Counted from the first letter of the stretch, positions 42,401 through 53,112 are shown. The stretch is 64,000 nt of DNA from Actinomycetota bacterium (GCA_030645615.1 JAUSNB010000008.1:1-64000); one strand, 5' to 3'. The notes: generated from the sequence alone by a model not told the origin. Program-made: numbers and translations.

Positions 42401-43102
42401 ACCCAGGCGAGGCCGGTCCCGGTGATCACCAGCCCCGAATGGTCCGGCAGCGAGCACGGCGGCCGCCGCTACACGGCCTTCTGCATCAACGTCGAGCGGC
42501 TCAAGCCCTGGCACACCCTCACCGGGCGGCAGCACTTCTTCCTCGACCACGACTGGATGAGCGAGCTCGGCGAGGGGCTGCCCACGTTCCGGCCGCCGCT
42601 GAACCTGCACCGGCTGGACGGCGACCAGCGCACAGGGGCGGGCAAGGAGGTGACGGTGCGCTACCTGACGCCGCACTCCAAGTGGTCCATCCATTCGGAG
42701 TACCAGGACAACCTGTTCATGCTCTCCCTCTCGCGTGGCGGGCCGGAGATCTGGATGAGCCCGCAGGACGCGGACGCAATCGGGGTCAAGGACAACGAGT
42801 GGATCGAGTCCTACAACCGCAACGGCGTCGTGGTTGCTCGCGCGATCGTCTCGCACCGCATGCCCGCAGGCACCGTGTACATGTACCACGCCAAGGACCG
42901 CACGGTCGACGTCCCCAAGACGGAGACCTCGGGCCTGCGCGGCGGCATCCACAACTCGCTGACCCGCCTGATGATCAAGCCCACGCACATCGTGGGCGGC
43001 TACGCGCAACTCTCCTTCGCCTTCAACTACCTGGGGCCGACAGGAAACCAACGCGACGAGATCACCGTGATCCGCCGCCGCTCCCAGGAGGTCGAGTACT
43101 GA
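39413..43102 (+). CDS. narG: Respiratory nitrate reductase alpha subunit
   Basis: A 1229-residue molybdopterin (bis-MGD) catalytic subunit reducing nitrate to nitrite at the cytoplasmic side. The FS0 cluster motif is His58-X3-Cys62-X3-Cys66-X34-Cys101. Conserved NarG blocks include DLPVASPQVFGDQTDVPESA, WGSNVPVTRTPDAHFMTEAR and the C-terminal molybdopterin-binding segment (LTRLMIKPTHIVGGYAQLSF). The length matches the family. GTG 39413 overlaps the regulator stop; narH starts within its TGA (TGATG). There is no Tat signal, as expected for the cytoplasm-facing enzyme. Confidence 0.97.
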   Translation: MTTDTSTATQEFLVKAGRFFTPGKVSGDLRTVTKTGGREGDSFYRDRWSHDKVVRSTHGVNCTGSCSWKVYVKDGIITWETQQTDYPTVGPDSPEYEPRGCPRGAAFSWYTYSPTRVRYPYVRGVLLEAYRTAKQQHPDPVDAWAAVVGDPQARRRYQKARGKGGLVRASWPEVLEIIGAAHVHTVKAHGPDRVFGFSPIPAMSMASHAAGARFISLMGGSMLSFYDWYADLPVASPQVFGDQTDVPESADWWNAAYLIMWGSNVPVTRTPDAHFMTEARYRGQKVVTVSPDYADNTKFADEWMAPHPGTDGALAMAMGHVILKEFFVQRQVPRFVDYVKKYSDLPFLVSLKEKDGAWVPDKFVTSADLGDTAEGAAFKTVLVDILTGRPHVPNGSLGFRFNASGMGKWNLDLEGVDPALSLHGAAGGECAEVLLPRFDIGQADNEGGGVHRRGVPAVRLATGTGERLVTTVFDLLLAQYGVGRDGLPGDWPTGYDDPEPYTPAWQEEITGVPAAMAERIGREFAQNAEDSGGRSMILMGAGTNHWFHSDTIYRTFLTLTTLCGTQGINGGGWAHYVGQEKCRPVTGWAQLAFGLDWSRPPRQMIGTAFWYVQTDQWRYDRLGADLLATPLGEGRFAGTSMIDALAQSARSGWMPSYPQFDRNSLHLVAEADAAGQEPAAYVTDQLTSGQLRFAIEDPDAEENWPRVLTVWRANLLGSSSKGNEYFLRHLLGTSNAVRAEEAPEGERPRDVTWRDEAPEGKLDLLVSIDFRMTSTGLFGDILLPAATWYEKHDLSTTDMHPYVHAFTPAIDPPWETRSDYDIFQDLGRAVSALAPGHLGVVKDLVAVPLLHDTPDEMAVPGGVVRDWKSGEVDLVPGVTAPKFVVVERDYTTIGAKMSALGPLTASAGMLTKGVPFSPVEEVQMLAAKNGVIPDGFAAGRPSLVTDIHACETILALSGTTNGRLSVQGFRAMEKRTGMPLADLAIEEEGKRITFPDTQARPVPVITSPEWSGSEHGGRRYTAFCINVERLKPWHTLTGRQHFFLDHDWMSELGEGLPTFRPPLNLHRLDGDQRTGAGKEVTVRYLTPHSKWSIHSEYQDNLFMLSLSRGGPEIWMSPQDADAIGVKDNEWIESYNRNGVVVARAIVSHRMPAGTVYMYHAKDRTVDVPKTETSGLRGGIHNSLTRLMIKPTHIVGGYAQLSFAFNYLGPTGNQRDEITVIRRRSQEVEY

Positions 43103-44727
43103 TGCGCGTCATGGCCCAGATGGCAATGGTGATGAACCTCGACAAGTGCATCGGCTGCCACACCTGCTCGGTCACCTGCAAGCAGGCGTGGACCAACCGC
43201 GCCGGCGTCGAGTACGTGTGGTTCAACAACGTCGAGACGCGCCCGGGCCAGGGGTACCCGCGCACGTACCAGGACCAGGAGAAGTGGAAGGGCGGCTGGG
43301 TCGTCCGGCGCGGCAAGCTGAGGCTCCGCTCCGGCGGGCGCCTCAAGCGACTGGCCCAGATCTTCAGCAACCCCAACCTGCCGACCATGCAGGACTACTA
43401 CGAGCCGTGGACGTACGACTACGACATGCTGCTCTCGTCGCCGCTGGGCGAGCACACGCCTGTCGCCCGCCCGAAGTCGCTCATCTCCGGCAAGAACATG
43501 AAGATCGAGTGGTCGGCCAACTGGGACGACGACCTGGCCGGAGGGCCGGAGCTGGCGCCGAAGGACCCCGTCCTGGTCAAGATCAAGGACCAGGTCAGCG
43601 ACCGGGTCAAGATGGAGTTCGAGCAGGCCTTCATGTTCTACCTGCCGCGCATCTGCGAGCACTGCCTGAATCCCGCGTGCGTGGCGGCCTGCCCTTCCGG
43701 CGCGATGTACAAGCGCAGCGAGGATGGCATCGTCCTGGTGGACCAGGACCAGTGCCGCGGCTGGCGCATGTGCGTGAGCGGCTGCCCGTACAAGAAGGTC
43801 TACTTCAACCACCGCACGGGCAAGGCCGAGAAGTGCACGATGTGCTACCCACGCATAGAGGTCGGGATGCCCACCGTCTGCTCCGAGACCTGCGTGGGGC
43901 GGCTGAGGTACATCGGACTGTTCCTCTACGACGCTGACAAGGTCACTGCCGCGGCCGCAACCGAGAACGAGCACGACCTGCTGCAGGCGCAGCTCGACCT
44001 GCTGCTCGACCCGAATGACCCCGAGGTCCTCGATGCGGCCCGCCGCGACGGGATCCCGGAGGACTGGCTCGAGGCGGCCAGGCTCTCCCCGGTGTACCGG
44101 CTGGCCAAGGTCTACAAGGTGGCGCTGCCCCTGCATCCGGAGTACCGCACCATGCCGATGGTCTGGTACATCCCGCCCCTGTCGCCGATCGTCGATGCCC
44201 TGCGCGAGACCGGCAACGACGCCGAGGACGCGGGGAACCTGTTCGGGGCGCTGGACTCCCTGCGGATCCCCATCGAGTACCTGGCCGAGCTGTTCACTGC
44301 CGGCGACGTTGGCCCCGTGCGGGCCTCGCTGGCGAAGCTGGCCGCGATGCGCTCGTACATGCGCGACGTGAACCTCGGGCGTGAGCCGCGGCCGGAGATC
44401 CCGGCGGCGGTGGGCATGGATGAGGAGTCGCTGTACGAGATGTACCGGCTCCTCGCCATCGCGAAGTACGCGGACCGCTACGTCATTCCGAAAGCCCATG
44501 CGGAGACGGCGCGCGACCTCGAGGAGCTCGCGTGCGCCGTGGACTACGCCGACGACTCGGTGCCCGGCTCGGGACCCTTCGGGGAGGCATCCGGCCGCCC
44601 GGTCCCTGTGGCGGTCGAGACCTTCCACGCCCTCAAGCAGCGCCAGACCACCGAGGTGATCATCCCGGTGGAGGCGCTGCGCGTGAACCTGCTCAACTGG
44701 GACGGGCTCGGTGGCCGCGATGAGTGA
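43102..44727 (+). CDS. narH: Respiratory nitrate reductase beta subunit
   Basis: A 541-residue iron-sulfur electron-transfer subunit between NarI and NarG. Four cysteine groups are visible: Cys16-X2-Cys19-X2-Cys22-X3-Cys26; CEHCLNPACVAACP; CRGWRMCVSGCP, in which the Trp replaces the second Cys and gives a 3Fe-4S cluster; and CTMCYPRIEVGMPTVCSETC. The start shares one base with the narG stop. The C-terminal part (about 330-541) contacts NarG and NarI. Its stop overlaps narJ. Confidence 0.96.
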   Translation: MRVMAQMAMVMNLDKCIGCHTCSVTCKQAWTNRAGVEYVWFNNVETRPGQGYPRTYQDQEKWKGGWVVRRGKLRLRSGGRLKRLAQIFSNPNLPTMQDYYEPWTYDYDMLLSSPLGEHTPVARPKSLISGKNMKIEWSANWDDDLAGGPELAPKDPVLVKIKDQVSDRVKMEFEQAFMFYLPRICEHCLNPACVAACPSGAMYKRSEDGIVLVDQDQCRGWRMCVSGCPYKKVYFNHRTGKAEKCTMCYPRIEVGMPTVCSETCVGRLRYIGLFLYDADKVTAAAATENEHDLLQAQLDLLLDPNDPEVLDAARRDGIPEDWLEAARLSPVYRLAKVYKVALPLHPEYRTMPMVWYIPPLSPIVDALRETGNDAEDAGNLFGALDSLRIPIEYLAELFTAGDVGPVRASLAKLAAMRSYMRDVNLGREPRPEIPAAVGMDEESLYEMYRLLAIAKYADRYVIPKAHAETARDLEELACAVDYADDSVPGSGPFGEASGRPVPVAVETFHALKQRQTTEVIIPVEALRVNLLNWDGLGGRDE

Positions 44728-45349
44728 GCGCACAGCGGCCGCGCGGCTGGCGGCGGCCTGGCTGCTCGGATACCCCGACGAAGCACTGATGGCTCGACTG
44801 GACGAGATCACCGCCGTCGCCGCCGATCTGCCACCGGAGACAGGCAAGCCCCTGCAGGCCTTCCTCGACCACTTGTCCGGCACGCCGCTGGCCGAGGTGC
44901 AGGAGCACTACGTGGCGGTGTTCGACATGAAGCGCAAGGCGTGTCCGTACCTGACCTACTGGACCGACGGCGACACCCGGAACCGTGGGCGGGCCATCCT
45001 GCGCTTCAAGCAGGCCTACCTCGAGGCCGGCTTCGACCTCGGCAGCGAGGAACTGCCGGACCACCTGTCGGTCGTGCTGGAGTTCGCCGCCATCGGCGAC
45101 ACGCTCACCGGCGAGGCACTGCTCGCGGAGCACCAGGAGGCTATCCACCTGCTGCGGGATGCCCTTGCGCGGATGGAGTCGGCATACGCGCACGTCCTTG
45201 ATGCCGTCGTGGCGACCCTGCCGCGCATCACCCCGGACATCCGCGAGCGCATGGCGCACATCGCAGCATCGGGCCCCCCGGTGGAATCCGTCGGCCTCGA
45301 GCCGTTCGGTGTCAGCGTCACGATCGACCCGATTGGAGCACGACGATGA
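44720..45349 (+). CDS. narJ: Nitrate reductase maturation chaperone
   Basis: A 209-residue helical protein of the NarJ/TorD family that binds apo-NarG and assists molybdenum cofactor insertion. Family features are AAWLLGYPDEALMARLDEI, HYVAVFDMKRKACPYLTYWT, RGRAILRFKQAYLEAGFD and ELPDHLSVVLEFAAIGD. ATG 44720 is favoured over GTG 44711, both lying inside the end of narH. Its stop overlaps narI by four bases. Confidence 0.92.
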   Translation: MSERTAAARLAAAWLLGYPDEALMARLDEITAVAADLPPETGKPLQAFLDHLSGTPLAEVQEHYVAVFDMKRKACPYLTYWTDGDTRNRGRAILRFKQAYLEAGFDLGSEELPDHLSVVLEFAAIGDTLTGEALLAEHQEAIHLLRDALARMESAYAHVLDAVVATLPRITPDIRERMAHIAASGPPVESVGLEPFGVSVTIDPIGARR

Positions 45350-46080
45350 CCGCCCTCGACATCCTGCTGTGGGTCGTCCTCCCCTACGTGACGATCGCGG
45401 TGTTCGTCACCGGGACGATCTGGCGGTTCCGCTACGACAAGTTCGGTTGGACGACGCGCTCCAGCCAGCTGTACGAGCGCAAGATCATCCGCATCGCCAG
45501 CCCGATCTTCCACATCGGCATCCTCGCCGTGCTCCTCGGCCACGTGATGGGGCTGCTGATCCCGGAGCAGTGGACCCACGCCGCCGGGCTCAGCGAGGAC
45601 GCCTACCACCTCATGGCCGTGGGCATCGGTGCGGTTGCCGGCGCGTGCACGCTCTTCGGTGTTGCCATGCTGATCTATCGCCGCCGCACGACAGGCCCGG
45701 TCTTCGCCGCCACGACGAAGAACGACAAGACGATGTACGTCTTCCTGGTGGCGGCCATCTGCCTGGGCCTGCTCACGACGATCGTCGGGTCCGGGGTGAT
45801 CGGCGACGGCTACAACTACCGCGAGACGGTGTCCCCGTGGTTCCGCTCGATCTTCCTGCTCAACCCGCAGCCGGAGTTGATGGCTGAGTCACTGCCGTCC
45901 TTCCAGGTGCACGCGGTGGCCGGGATGCTGCTCTTCCTCATCTGGCCGTTCACGCGGCTCGTGCATGCGTTCTCCGCGCCCATTGGCTACCTGTTCCGGC
46001 CGTACGTGGTCTACCGCGACCGCGGGCCGCACGGGGCTGGCAGCCAGGCGCCCAAGCGCGGCTGGGAGAAGGTCGGCTGA
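45346..46080 (+). CDS. narI: Respiratory nitrate reductase gamma subunit (cytochrome b)
   Basis: A 244-residue membrane protein with five helices that oxidises quinol and carries two b hemes. Heme ligands are seen in two pairs: SPIFHIGILAVLLGHVMGL in helix 2, and SFQVHAVAGMLLF with WPFTRLVHAFS in helix 5. The N-terminal helix (ILLWVVLPYVTIAVFVTG) and the C-terminal motif FRPYVVYRDRGP are family-typical. ATG overlaps the narJ stop (ATGA). It completes the operon; no moa/moe genes follow. Confidence 0.95.
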   Translation: MTALDILLWVVLPYVTIAVFVTGTIWRFRYDKFGWTTRSSQLYERKIIRIASPIFHIGILAVLLGHVMGLLIPEQWTHAAGLSEDAYHLMAVGIGAVAGACTLFGVAMLIYRRRTTGPVFAATTKNDKTMYVFLVAAICLGLLTTIVGSGVIGDGYNYRETVSPWFRSIFLLNPQPELMAESLPSFQVHAVAGMLLFLIWPFTRLVHAFSAPIGYLFRPYVVYRDRGPHGAGSQAPKRGWEKVG

Positions 46081-46197
46081 CCCTCCGCGGCCAGTCGTGG
46101 GTGTCTCGATGCGGCGCTGAACCGCCACGCCTGGCCGTTCGTCGAGGGGTTGGGATCCCCCGCTACCGTGGACGGCAGGCGGAATGCAGGGGAGCAG

Positions 46198-46989
46198 GTG
46201 GCGCACGTGGGATCCCAGGTCGGCCGCGCGATGCTTCGGGACGATCTCGGGGCGCCGGTGCCACTGCGGCATCCCGCCCGACGTGTCGTGTCACTGGTCC
46301 CGTCGCTCACTGAGGCGATCGCGTCGGTTGACCCCGACCTCTTAGTTGGGATCACAGACTGGTGCGAATTCCCAGCGGACCTTGGCGCCGCTCGCGTGCG
46401 CGGGACCAAGAACCCGGACCTGCGCCGGATCATCGCCTTGGCCCCGGACCTGGTCGTGGCCAACATGGAGGAGAACCGAGAAATCGACGTACGACGTCTT
46501 CGCGATGCCGGGGTATGCGTCTGGGTGACACGGATTGAGTCCGTCGCTGAGTCGCTGACGTCGATGGCACGGTTGCTCCACGACGGTCTCGAGCGCGACG
46601 AGCCAGAGTGGCTCGGCTCGGCTCGGGACATCTGGGATGCGTCGATCGTCGATCTGGGAATTCGCGTCGCGGTGCCCGTGTGGCGCGACCCCTGGTTCGT
46701 CGTTGGTCCAGGCACCTTCGCGAACGACCTGCTCGCCCGCTGCGGGTTCCACAACGCGTTCGCGGATGCGGGTGCCCGGTACCCGAAGGTGACCGTCGAC
46801 GCGATCGTGTCGTCGGACGTCGACCTCGTCCTGCTTCCGGACGAGCCGTACCGATTCGACGCCACCGACGGCCCCGACGCACTGCCGGTCCGAACGGCAT
46901 TGATCCCCGGCCGATCCCTCACCTGGTATGGACCTACGCTGCTCAGCGCGCGCGAGGGGATCGTCGGCCCGGCCCTGGCTGCCTTCTGA
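46198..46989 (+). CDS. BtuF-like helical-backbone metal/cobalamin-binding protein
   Basis: A 263-residue protein of the periplasmic-binding helical-backbone fold. It has RRVVSLVPSLTEAIASVDPD, GITDWCEFPADL, GTKNPDLRRIIALAPDLVVA, EENREIDVRRLRDAGV, GTFANDLLARCGFHNAFAD and VDAIVSSDVDLVLLPDEPY. These match BtuF/cobalamin-binding-like proteins. No signal peptide is evident, and no permease or ATPase gene lies nearby, so it may be cytoplasmic. The start is unsure: GTG 46198 (site 3 nt away), GTG 46207 or ATG 46228-46233 are possible. It has a rare TTA codon at 46342 and less GC-biased codons than neighbours. Confidence 0.75.
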   Translation: MAHVGSQVGRAMLRDDLGAPVPLRHPARRVVSLVPSLTEAIASVDPDLLVGITDWCEFPADLGAARVRGTKNPDLRRIIALAPDLVVANMEENREIDVRRLRDAGVCVWVTRIESVAESLTSMARLLHDGLERDEPEWLGSARDIWDASIVDLGIRVAVPVWRDPWFVVGPGTFANDLLARCGFHNAFADAGARYPKVTVDAIVSSDVDLVLLPDEPYRFDATDGPDALPVRTALIPGRSLTWYGPTLLSAREGIVGPALAAF

Positions 46990-46996
46990 CACTGAA

Positions 46997-47051
46997 TGGC
47001 AGGAGGGGCGCTGTCGCAGCGATTTGACCTGCGAGAGCGCCACTCCTGTCA
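46997..47051. terminator. Hairpin between the BtuF-like gene and tRNA-Ser
   Basis: TGGCAGGAG (46997-47005) pairs with CTCCTGTCA (47043-47051) with one G-T pair, and GGCGCT (47007-47012) with AGCGCC (47036-47041), separated by single-base bulges and a 23-nt loop. It lies between a gene and a tRNA that converge, so it can terminate both. Confidence 0.55.
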
Positions 47052-47052
47052 G

Positions 47053-47139
47053 CGGTGGCGGTGGGATTTGAACCCACGGTGAGGTTGCCCCCACACGCGC
47101 TTTCGAGGCGCGCTCCTTTGGCCGCTCGGACACGCCACC
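47053..47139 (-). tRNA. tRNA-Ser(CGA)
   Basis: The minus strand reads as an 87-nt class II tRNA. The acceptor GGTGGCG pairs with CGCCACC, followed by discriminator G. Anticodon stem-loop GCGCGCCTCGAAAGCGCG has anticodon CGA, followed by a long variable arm (TGTGGGGGCAACCTCACC) and T-arm GTGGGTTCAAATCCCAC. No CCA is encoded. Confidence 0.92.
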
Positions 47140-47220
47140 GCGGACGAGGGTATACGCCGAAACAGCGTCGGCCCACCGGGGGTCCGGCGGGCCGAGGCGG
47201 TGCACGGTCGAGCGTGCTGG

Positions 47221-47305
47221 CGGAGGATACGGGATTTGAACCCGTGAGGGATTGCTCCCAACACGCTTTCCAAGCGTGCGCACTAGGCCACTATGCGAAT
47301 CCTCC
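47221..47305 (-). tRNA. tRNA-Ser(GGA)
   Basis: The minus strand reads as an 85-nt class II tRNA. The acceptor GGAGGAT pairs with ATCCTCC, with discriminator G. Anticodon loop TTGGAAA has anticodon GGA between stems ACGCT and AGCGT; a long variable arm and the T-arm CGGGTTCAAATCCCG follow. It lies 81 bp upstream of tRNA-Ser(CGA) in the same direction, so both may share a transcript. Confidence 0.92.
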
Positions 47306-47362
47306 GCGGAGGAGGCTACCTCCCGACTGCCGGGAGCCTTCGGGCCGCCCCGTACAGTTGGG

Positions 47363-47456
47363 CCGACCCCTCGTGCGGCGTCATCGCGTGAACCCCCCCA
47401 GGGCCGGAAGGCAGCAAGGGTAAGCGGGCTCTGGCGGGTGCGCGGGGGGTCCCTGC
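47363..47456 (+). ncRNA. ffs: SRP RNA (small bacterial 4.5S type)
   Basis: The core GGGCCGGAAGGCAGCAAGGG (47401-47420) contains the conserved GGAAG(G)CAGCA loop that binds Ffh. Long complementary ends (GACCCCTCGTGCG and CGCGGGGGGTC) close the hairpin. The position just before dnaX-recR is the usual one in actinomycetes. Ends are approximate. TACAGT at 47353-47358 may be its -10 box. Confidence 0.85.
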
Positions 47457-47473
47457 ATGTCCGGAGCCGGGAC

Positions 47474-47479
47474 TAGGGT
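47474..47479 (+). promoter_or_regulatory. -10 box (TAGGGT) of dnaX, leaderless-type
   Basis: TAGGGT is followed by 6 nt (TCCCCT) and then GTG 47486, with no ribosome binding site. This favours GTG 47486 over ATG 47492 as the dnaX start. Confidence 0.5.
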
Positions 47480-47485
47480 TCCCCT

Positions 47486-49336
47486 GTGTCCATGGCCCTC
47501 TATCGCACCTACCGGCCGGCGGTGCTCGACGAGGTCGTGGGCCAGGAGCACGTCACCGGCCCCCTGCGACGGGCCCTCAGCAATGACCGGGTCCATCACG
47601 CGTACCTCTTCTCCGGCCCGCGGGGCTGCGGCAAGACGTCCACGGCCCGGATCCTCGCCCGCTCGCTGAACTGCGAGCAGGGGCCCACGGCCGATCCGTG
47701 CGGCGTGTGCCAGAGCTGCGTCGACCTTGCCCCCAACGGCCCAGGGTCGATCGACGTGATCGAGCTCGATGCGGCCAGCCATGGTGGCGTCGACGACACC
47801 AGGGATCTGCGCGAGCGGGCGATGTTCGCGCCGGCCTCCTCGCGCTACAAGGTCTACATCATCGACGAGGCGCACATGGTCACCACGGCCGGCTTCAACG
47901 CGCTGCTCAAGCTCGTCGAGGAGCCGCCCCCGCACGTGCGGTTCATCTTCGCTACGACAGAGGCCGAGAAGGTCCTGCCGACCATCCGCTCGCGCACCCA
48001 CAACTACACCTTCCGACTGGTGCCCGCCCGCACCCTCCAGCAGCACCTCGCGCACATCTGCGAGTCCGAGGGGGTCGCTGCGGAGCCGGCTGCGCTCGCC
48101 CTCGTCGCGCGCGCCGGTGCCGGCAGCGTGCGCGACAGTCTCTCGATCCTCGGCCAGGTCATCTCCGGATCGGGACCCGATGGCGTCACCTACCTCGAGG
48201 CGGTGGCCCAGCTCGGCATGACCGATGCCACGCTGCTCGACGGCACGGTCATGGCCCTCGCGGACCACGACGGGGCCGCACTGTTCACCGTGATCGACCA
48301 GGTCATCGACGCCGGGCACGACCCCAGGCGCTTCGTCACCGACCTGCTCGAGCGGTTCCGCGACCTCATCGTCCTGTCCAACGTGCCGCAGGCCGCGGAG
48401 CTCGGCCTGGTCGACGCACCCGAGGACCAGGTCGTCCGCGAGATCGAGCAGGCCGGGCGCTTCGGCCCGTCGGAGCTCACCCGGGCGGCCGACGTCATCA
48501 GCCAGGCGCTCAGCGAGCTCAAGGGGGCCACCGCACCGCGCCTGCACCTGGAGCTCATGGTGGCCCGGCTGCTGCTGCCAGGCACCGACCTCGACGAAGC
48601 CGGGCTGCGGGCCCGGCTGGACCAGCTCGAGCGCCGGGTGTCGTCCGCGGCGGCGCACGCCCCCGGCACCGTTCCCGTGCCGGCATCGGTGCCAGCCGCC
48701 GTGACTGAGCCCGTTCCGGCCGCTGAGCCAGCCCCGGCTCCCGCGGCACCCGTGCAGCAGGCAGTGCCGGCGCCACCCAAGCGACTGCCCGAGGTCGCCC
48801 CCACCTCGGAGCCGGCGGCCAGCACGCGGACACCCGCGGCACCGCCCAAGCGGCCGACCCCGCGGCCGGCCGTTGCCGAGCCCGTCGCCGAGCCCCCGGC
48901 GGCACCGGCGACCAGCACGGCGACCCTTGCCGACTTCGTCACCATGTGGCCGGCCGTCCTTGACGTCGTCCGATCCGCCGGCCGGGTGGCCTACACCCTG
49001 TTCAGCCCGTCCGCTCCGGTGTCGCTCGACAACGGGATCCTCGCGGTCGCCGTCGATCAGCCCGGCAAGGTGAAGAACATCAAGGACGGTGGCCACGACG
49101 AGCGCCTGCGCCAGGCCATCCTCGACGTGCTCGCCATCGACGTGCGCATCGACGTCGTGCCCGACGCGGCGAGGGCGACAGGGGCCGCCGTGGCGGCCGA
49201 CGCCGCCGCGCAGCCTGCCGTGTCGGCCGAGCCCGACGCGCCCAGCCTCGATGACCCCGACGTCGACCCGGTCAGCGGCGTCGACCTCGCGATGCGCGAG
49301 CTCGGTGCGACCCGCATCGGCGAGATCGAGCACTGA
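47486..49336 (+). CDS. dnaX: DNA polymerase III gamma/tau subunit
   Basis: A 616-residue clamp-loader ATPase. The AAA+ domain begins [20 protein letters not shown], with Walker [16 protein letters not shown] (about 48), a four-cysteine zinc module ([17 protein letters not shown]), Walker [14 protein letters not shown] and sensor 1 [17 protein letters not shown]. Domain III and a Pro/Ala-rich linker (about 390-480) lead to a C-terminal tau-type domain (about 480-616). I see no programmed frameshift site, so only the long form is likely. The stop overlaps recR by one base (TGATG). Confidence 0.95.
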   Translation: MSMALYRTYRPAVLDEVVGQEHVTGPLRRALSNDRVHHAYLFSGPRGCGKTSTARILARSLNCEQGPTADPCGVCQSCVDLAPNGPGSIDVIELDAASHGGVDDTRDLRERAMFAPASSRYKVYIIDEAHMVTTAGFNALLKLVEEPPPHVRFIFATTEAEKVLPTIRSRTHNYTFRLVPARTLQQHLAHICESEGVAAEPAALALVARAGAGSVRDSLSILGQVISGSGPDGVTYLEAVAQLGMTDATLLDGTVMALADHDGAALFTVIDQVIDAGHDPRRFVTDLLERFRDLIVLSNVPQAAELGLVDAPEDQVVREIEQAGRFGPSELTRAADVISQALSELKGATAPRLHLELMVARLLLPGTDLDEAGLRARLDQLERRVSSAAAHAPGTVPVPASVPAAVTEPVPAAEPAPAPAAPVQQAVPAPPKRLPEVAPTSEPAASTRTPAAPPKRPTPRPAVAEPVAEPPAAPATSTATLADFVTMWPAVLDVVRSAGRVAYTLFSPSAPVSLDNGILAVAVDQPGKVKNIKDGGHDERLRQAILDVLAIDVRIDVVPDAARATGAAVAADAAAQPAVSAEPDAPSLDDPDVDPVSGVDLAMRELGATRIGEIEH

Positions 49337-49935
49337 TGTACGAAGGGATCGTTCAGGACCTCATCGACGAGCTGGGCCGCCTGCCGGGGGTCGGGCCCAA
49401 GAGCGCCCAGCGCATCGCCTTCCACATCCTCGCCGCCGACCCGGTCGACGTGCTGCGGCTTGCCGACGCCCTGCGCGAGGTCAAGGAGAAGGTCCGGTTC
49501 TGCAGCATCTGCGGCAACGTCGCCGAGGAGGAGCAGTGCCGCATCTGCCGCGACCCGCGGCGCGACCTCACCGTGCTGTGCGTCGTCGAGGAGCCCAAGG
49601 ACGTCGTCGCGATCGAGAAGACCCGCGAGTTCCGCGGCCGCTACCACGTCCTCGGCGGTGCCATCAGCCCCATCGACGGCATCGGGCCAGACGACTTGCG
49701 CATCCGCGAGCTGTTCGCCCGGCTCTCCGAGAGCGCCACCACGGAGGTCATCCTGGCCACCGACCCCAATCTCGAGGGCGAGGCGACGGCCACCTACCTC
49801 GCCCGCATGATCGCTCCCCTGGGCATCGCGGTGTCGCGATTGGCCAGCGGGCTGCCCGTGGGCGGTGACCTCGAGTACGCCGACGAGGTCACCCTCGGGC
49901 GGGCCTTCGAGGGCCGGCGCCGACTGAACGCGTGA
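49336..49935 (+). CDS. recR: Recombination protein RecR
   Basis: A 199-residue recombination mediator acting with RecO and RecF in gap repair. It has an N-terminal helix-hairpin-helix ([21 protein letters not shown]), a Cys4 zinc finger ([16 protein letters not shown]), a Toprim domain ([18 protein letters not shown], then [15 protein letters not shown]) and a Walker B-like C-terminus. The ATG shares a base with the dnaX stop, a common gene order. Confidence 0.96.
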   Translation: MYEGIVQDLIDELGRLPGVGPKSAQRIAFHILAADPVDVLRLADALREVKEKVRFCSICGNVAEEEQCRICRDPRRDLTVLCVVEEPKDVVAIEKTREFRGRYHVLGGAISPIDGIGPDDLRIRELFARLSESATTEVILATDPNLEGEATATYLARMIAPLGIAVSRLASGLPVGGDLEYADEVTLGRAFEGRRRLNA

Positions 49936-49958
49936 CCGAGGCCGGGTTTTCGCGCGGG

Positions 49959-49964
49959 TAGACT
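49959..49964 (+). promoter_or_regulatory. -10 box (TAGACT) of lysC
   Basis: TAGACT ends 8 nt before GTG 49973 (2 nt before GTG 49967), and no ribosome binding site is seen. This suggests a leaderless lysC-asd transcript starting at GTG 49973. Confidence 0.45.
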
Positions 49965-49972
49965 CGGTGCCC

Positions 49973-52293
<2,321 letters not shown>

Positions 52294-52301
52294 CGGCCTG
52301 G

Positions 52302-53081
52302 CTACAGGGCTGGGTGGGCGTAGCCCAATTCGGCGTAGTCGCGTTCGTACATCGCCGCGACGTGCGCGAGCAGGTCGGGCGTGTAGTACTCGGCCATCCG
52401 AGCCCGAGCGCCGGTGGAGTTGCGGCAGAAGAACTGCTCGAGCAGGTCCGGCGTCGACGTCAGCTCACCGATGAGCGCCCACGAGGAGTCGAGTCCCTCG
52501 AGGTGGACGACGGCGTCGTACGCCACGATGCCCAAGCCGAGGTGGTCTGCCTGCCGACGCCAATGCGGGTCCTGGTCACGTGAGGGCTGCGCGGCCACGA
52601 TCTCGATGAACTGCGGGAGCGTGATGTCCTGCGGCTCGATCTCCTCGCCGGTGGCCGCCTTCCAGTCGTCGACGATCGCCGCGCTCTGCTTCAGGCCCTG
52701 GCCGATCTTCTCCAAGTAGCCCGACAGCAGCCTCGAGGCTGGCTCCCGGACCACGGTGAACCGGCGGAATCCGGGTGAGGTGAGCACCTCCTCCAGCATC
52801 GAGGGCGGCAACTGGAAGGGCTTGACGAAGGGGGTGGCCGCGAGCCGGTTGTGCGGGGCGGCCTGGACCCGCTCGGCCATCGCCGGACCCATGCGCGCGG
52901 CTTCCATGCCGCCGAGGGTGGCCTTCATCGTCCCGCAGCCGGCCTTCGGGACCTCGACGTAGGCGTACCGGTTCACTAGCGAGATGTGGGTGTGCAGGTT
53001 GACCGATCGCCAGCCCATCGCCCGCACGTACTCCGCCGTCACCGGGCCGAGGTCGGCCTTCCTGGGGCGACGATCGTCCAC
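52302..53081 (-). CDS. Sulfotransferase family protein
   Basis: A 259-residue PAPS-dependent sulfotransferase-like protein of the carbohydrate (Sulfotransfer_2) type. The 5'-phosphosulfate loop is YVEVPKAGCGTMKATL (about 41-56) and the 3'-phosphate motif is FTVVREPASRLLSGYLEK (about 107-124), with the conserved Arg and Ser. The C-terminal part has ELTSTPDLLEQFFCR and a helix ending ERDYAELGY. No signal peptide or membrane helix is present. It stands alone, convergent with asd; the acceptor is unknown. GTG 53081 is the start. Confidence 0.8.
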   Translation of the reverse strand: MDDRRPRKADLGPVTAEYVRAMGWRSVNLHTHISLVNRYAYVEVPKAGCGTMKATLGGMEAARMGPAMAERVQAAPHNRLAATPFVKPFQLPPSMLEEVLTSPGFRRFTVVREPASRLLSGYLEKIGQGLKQSAAIVDDWKAATGEEIEPQDITLPQFIEIVAAQPSRDQDPHWRRQADHLGLGIVAYDAVVHLEGLDSSWALIGELTSTPDLLEQFFCRNSTGARARMAEYYTPDLLAHVAAMYERDYAELGYAHPAL

Positions 53082-53112
53082 GAGAGGCTCCTACCGGTCA
53101 GGCGGGACTTGT

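Noticed and set aside
39383-43051. A 1222-residue open frame on the minus strand opposite narG
   Set aside because: It lies wholly inside narG, has no family motif, and is a by-product of high GC. NarG on the plus strand has all cluster and cofactor motifs.
46081-46197. A regulatory RNA or riboswitch (for example cobalamin) before the BtuF-like gene
   Set aside because: I see no B12-box or conserved cobalamin core; the 117 bp show no strong structure.
48555-48945. Repeat region in dnaX as a frameshift signal
   Set aside because: The Pro/Ala linker is repetitive, but no A6G-type slippery heptamer with a following hairpin is present, so gamma/tau switching is not supported.
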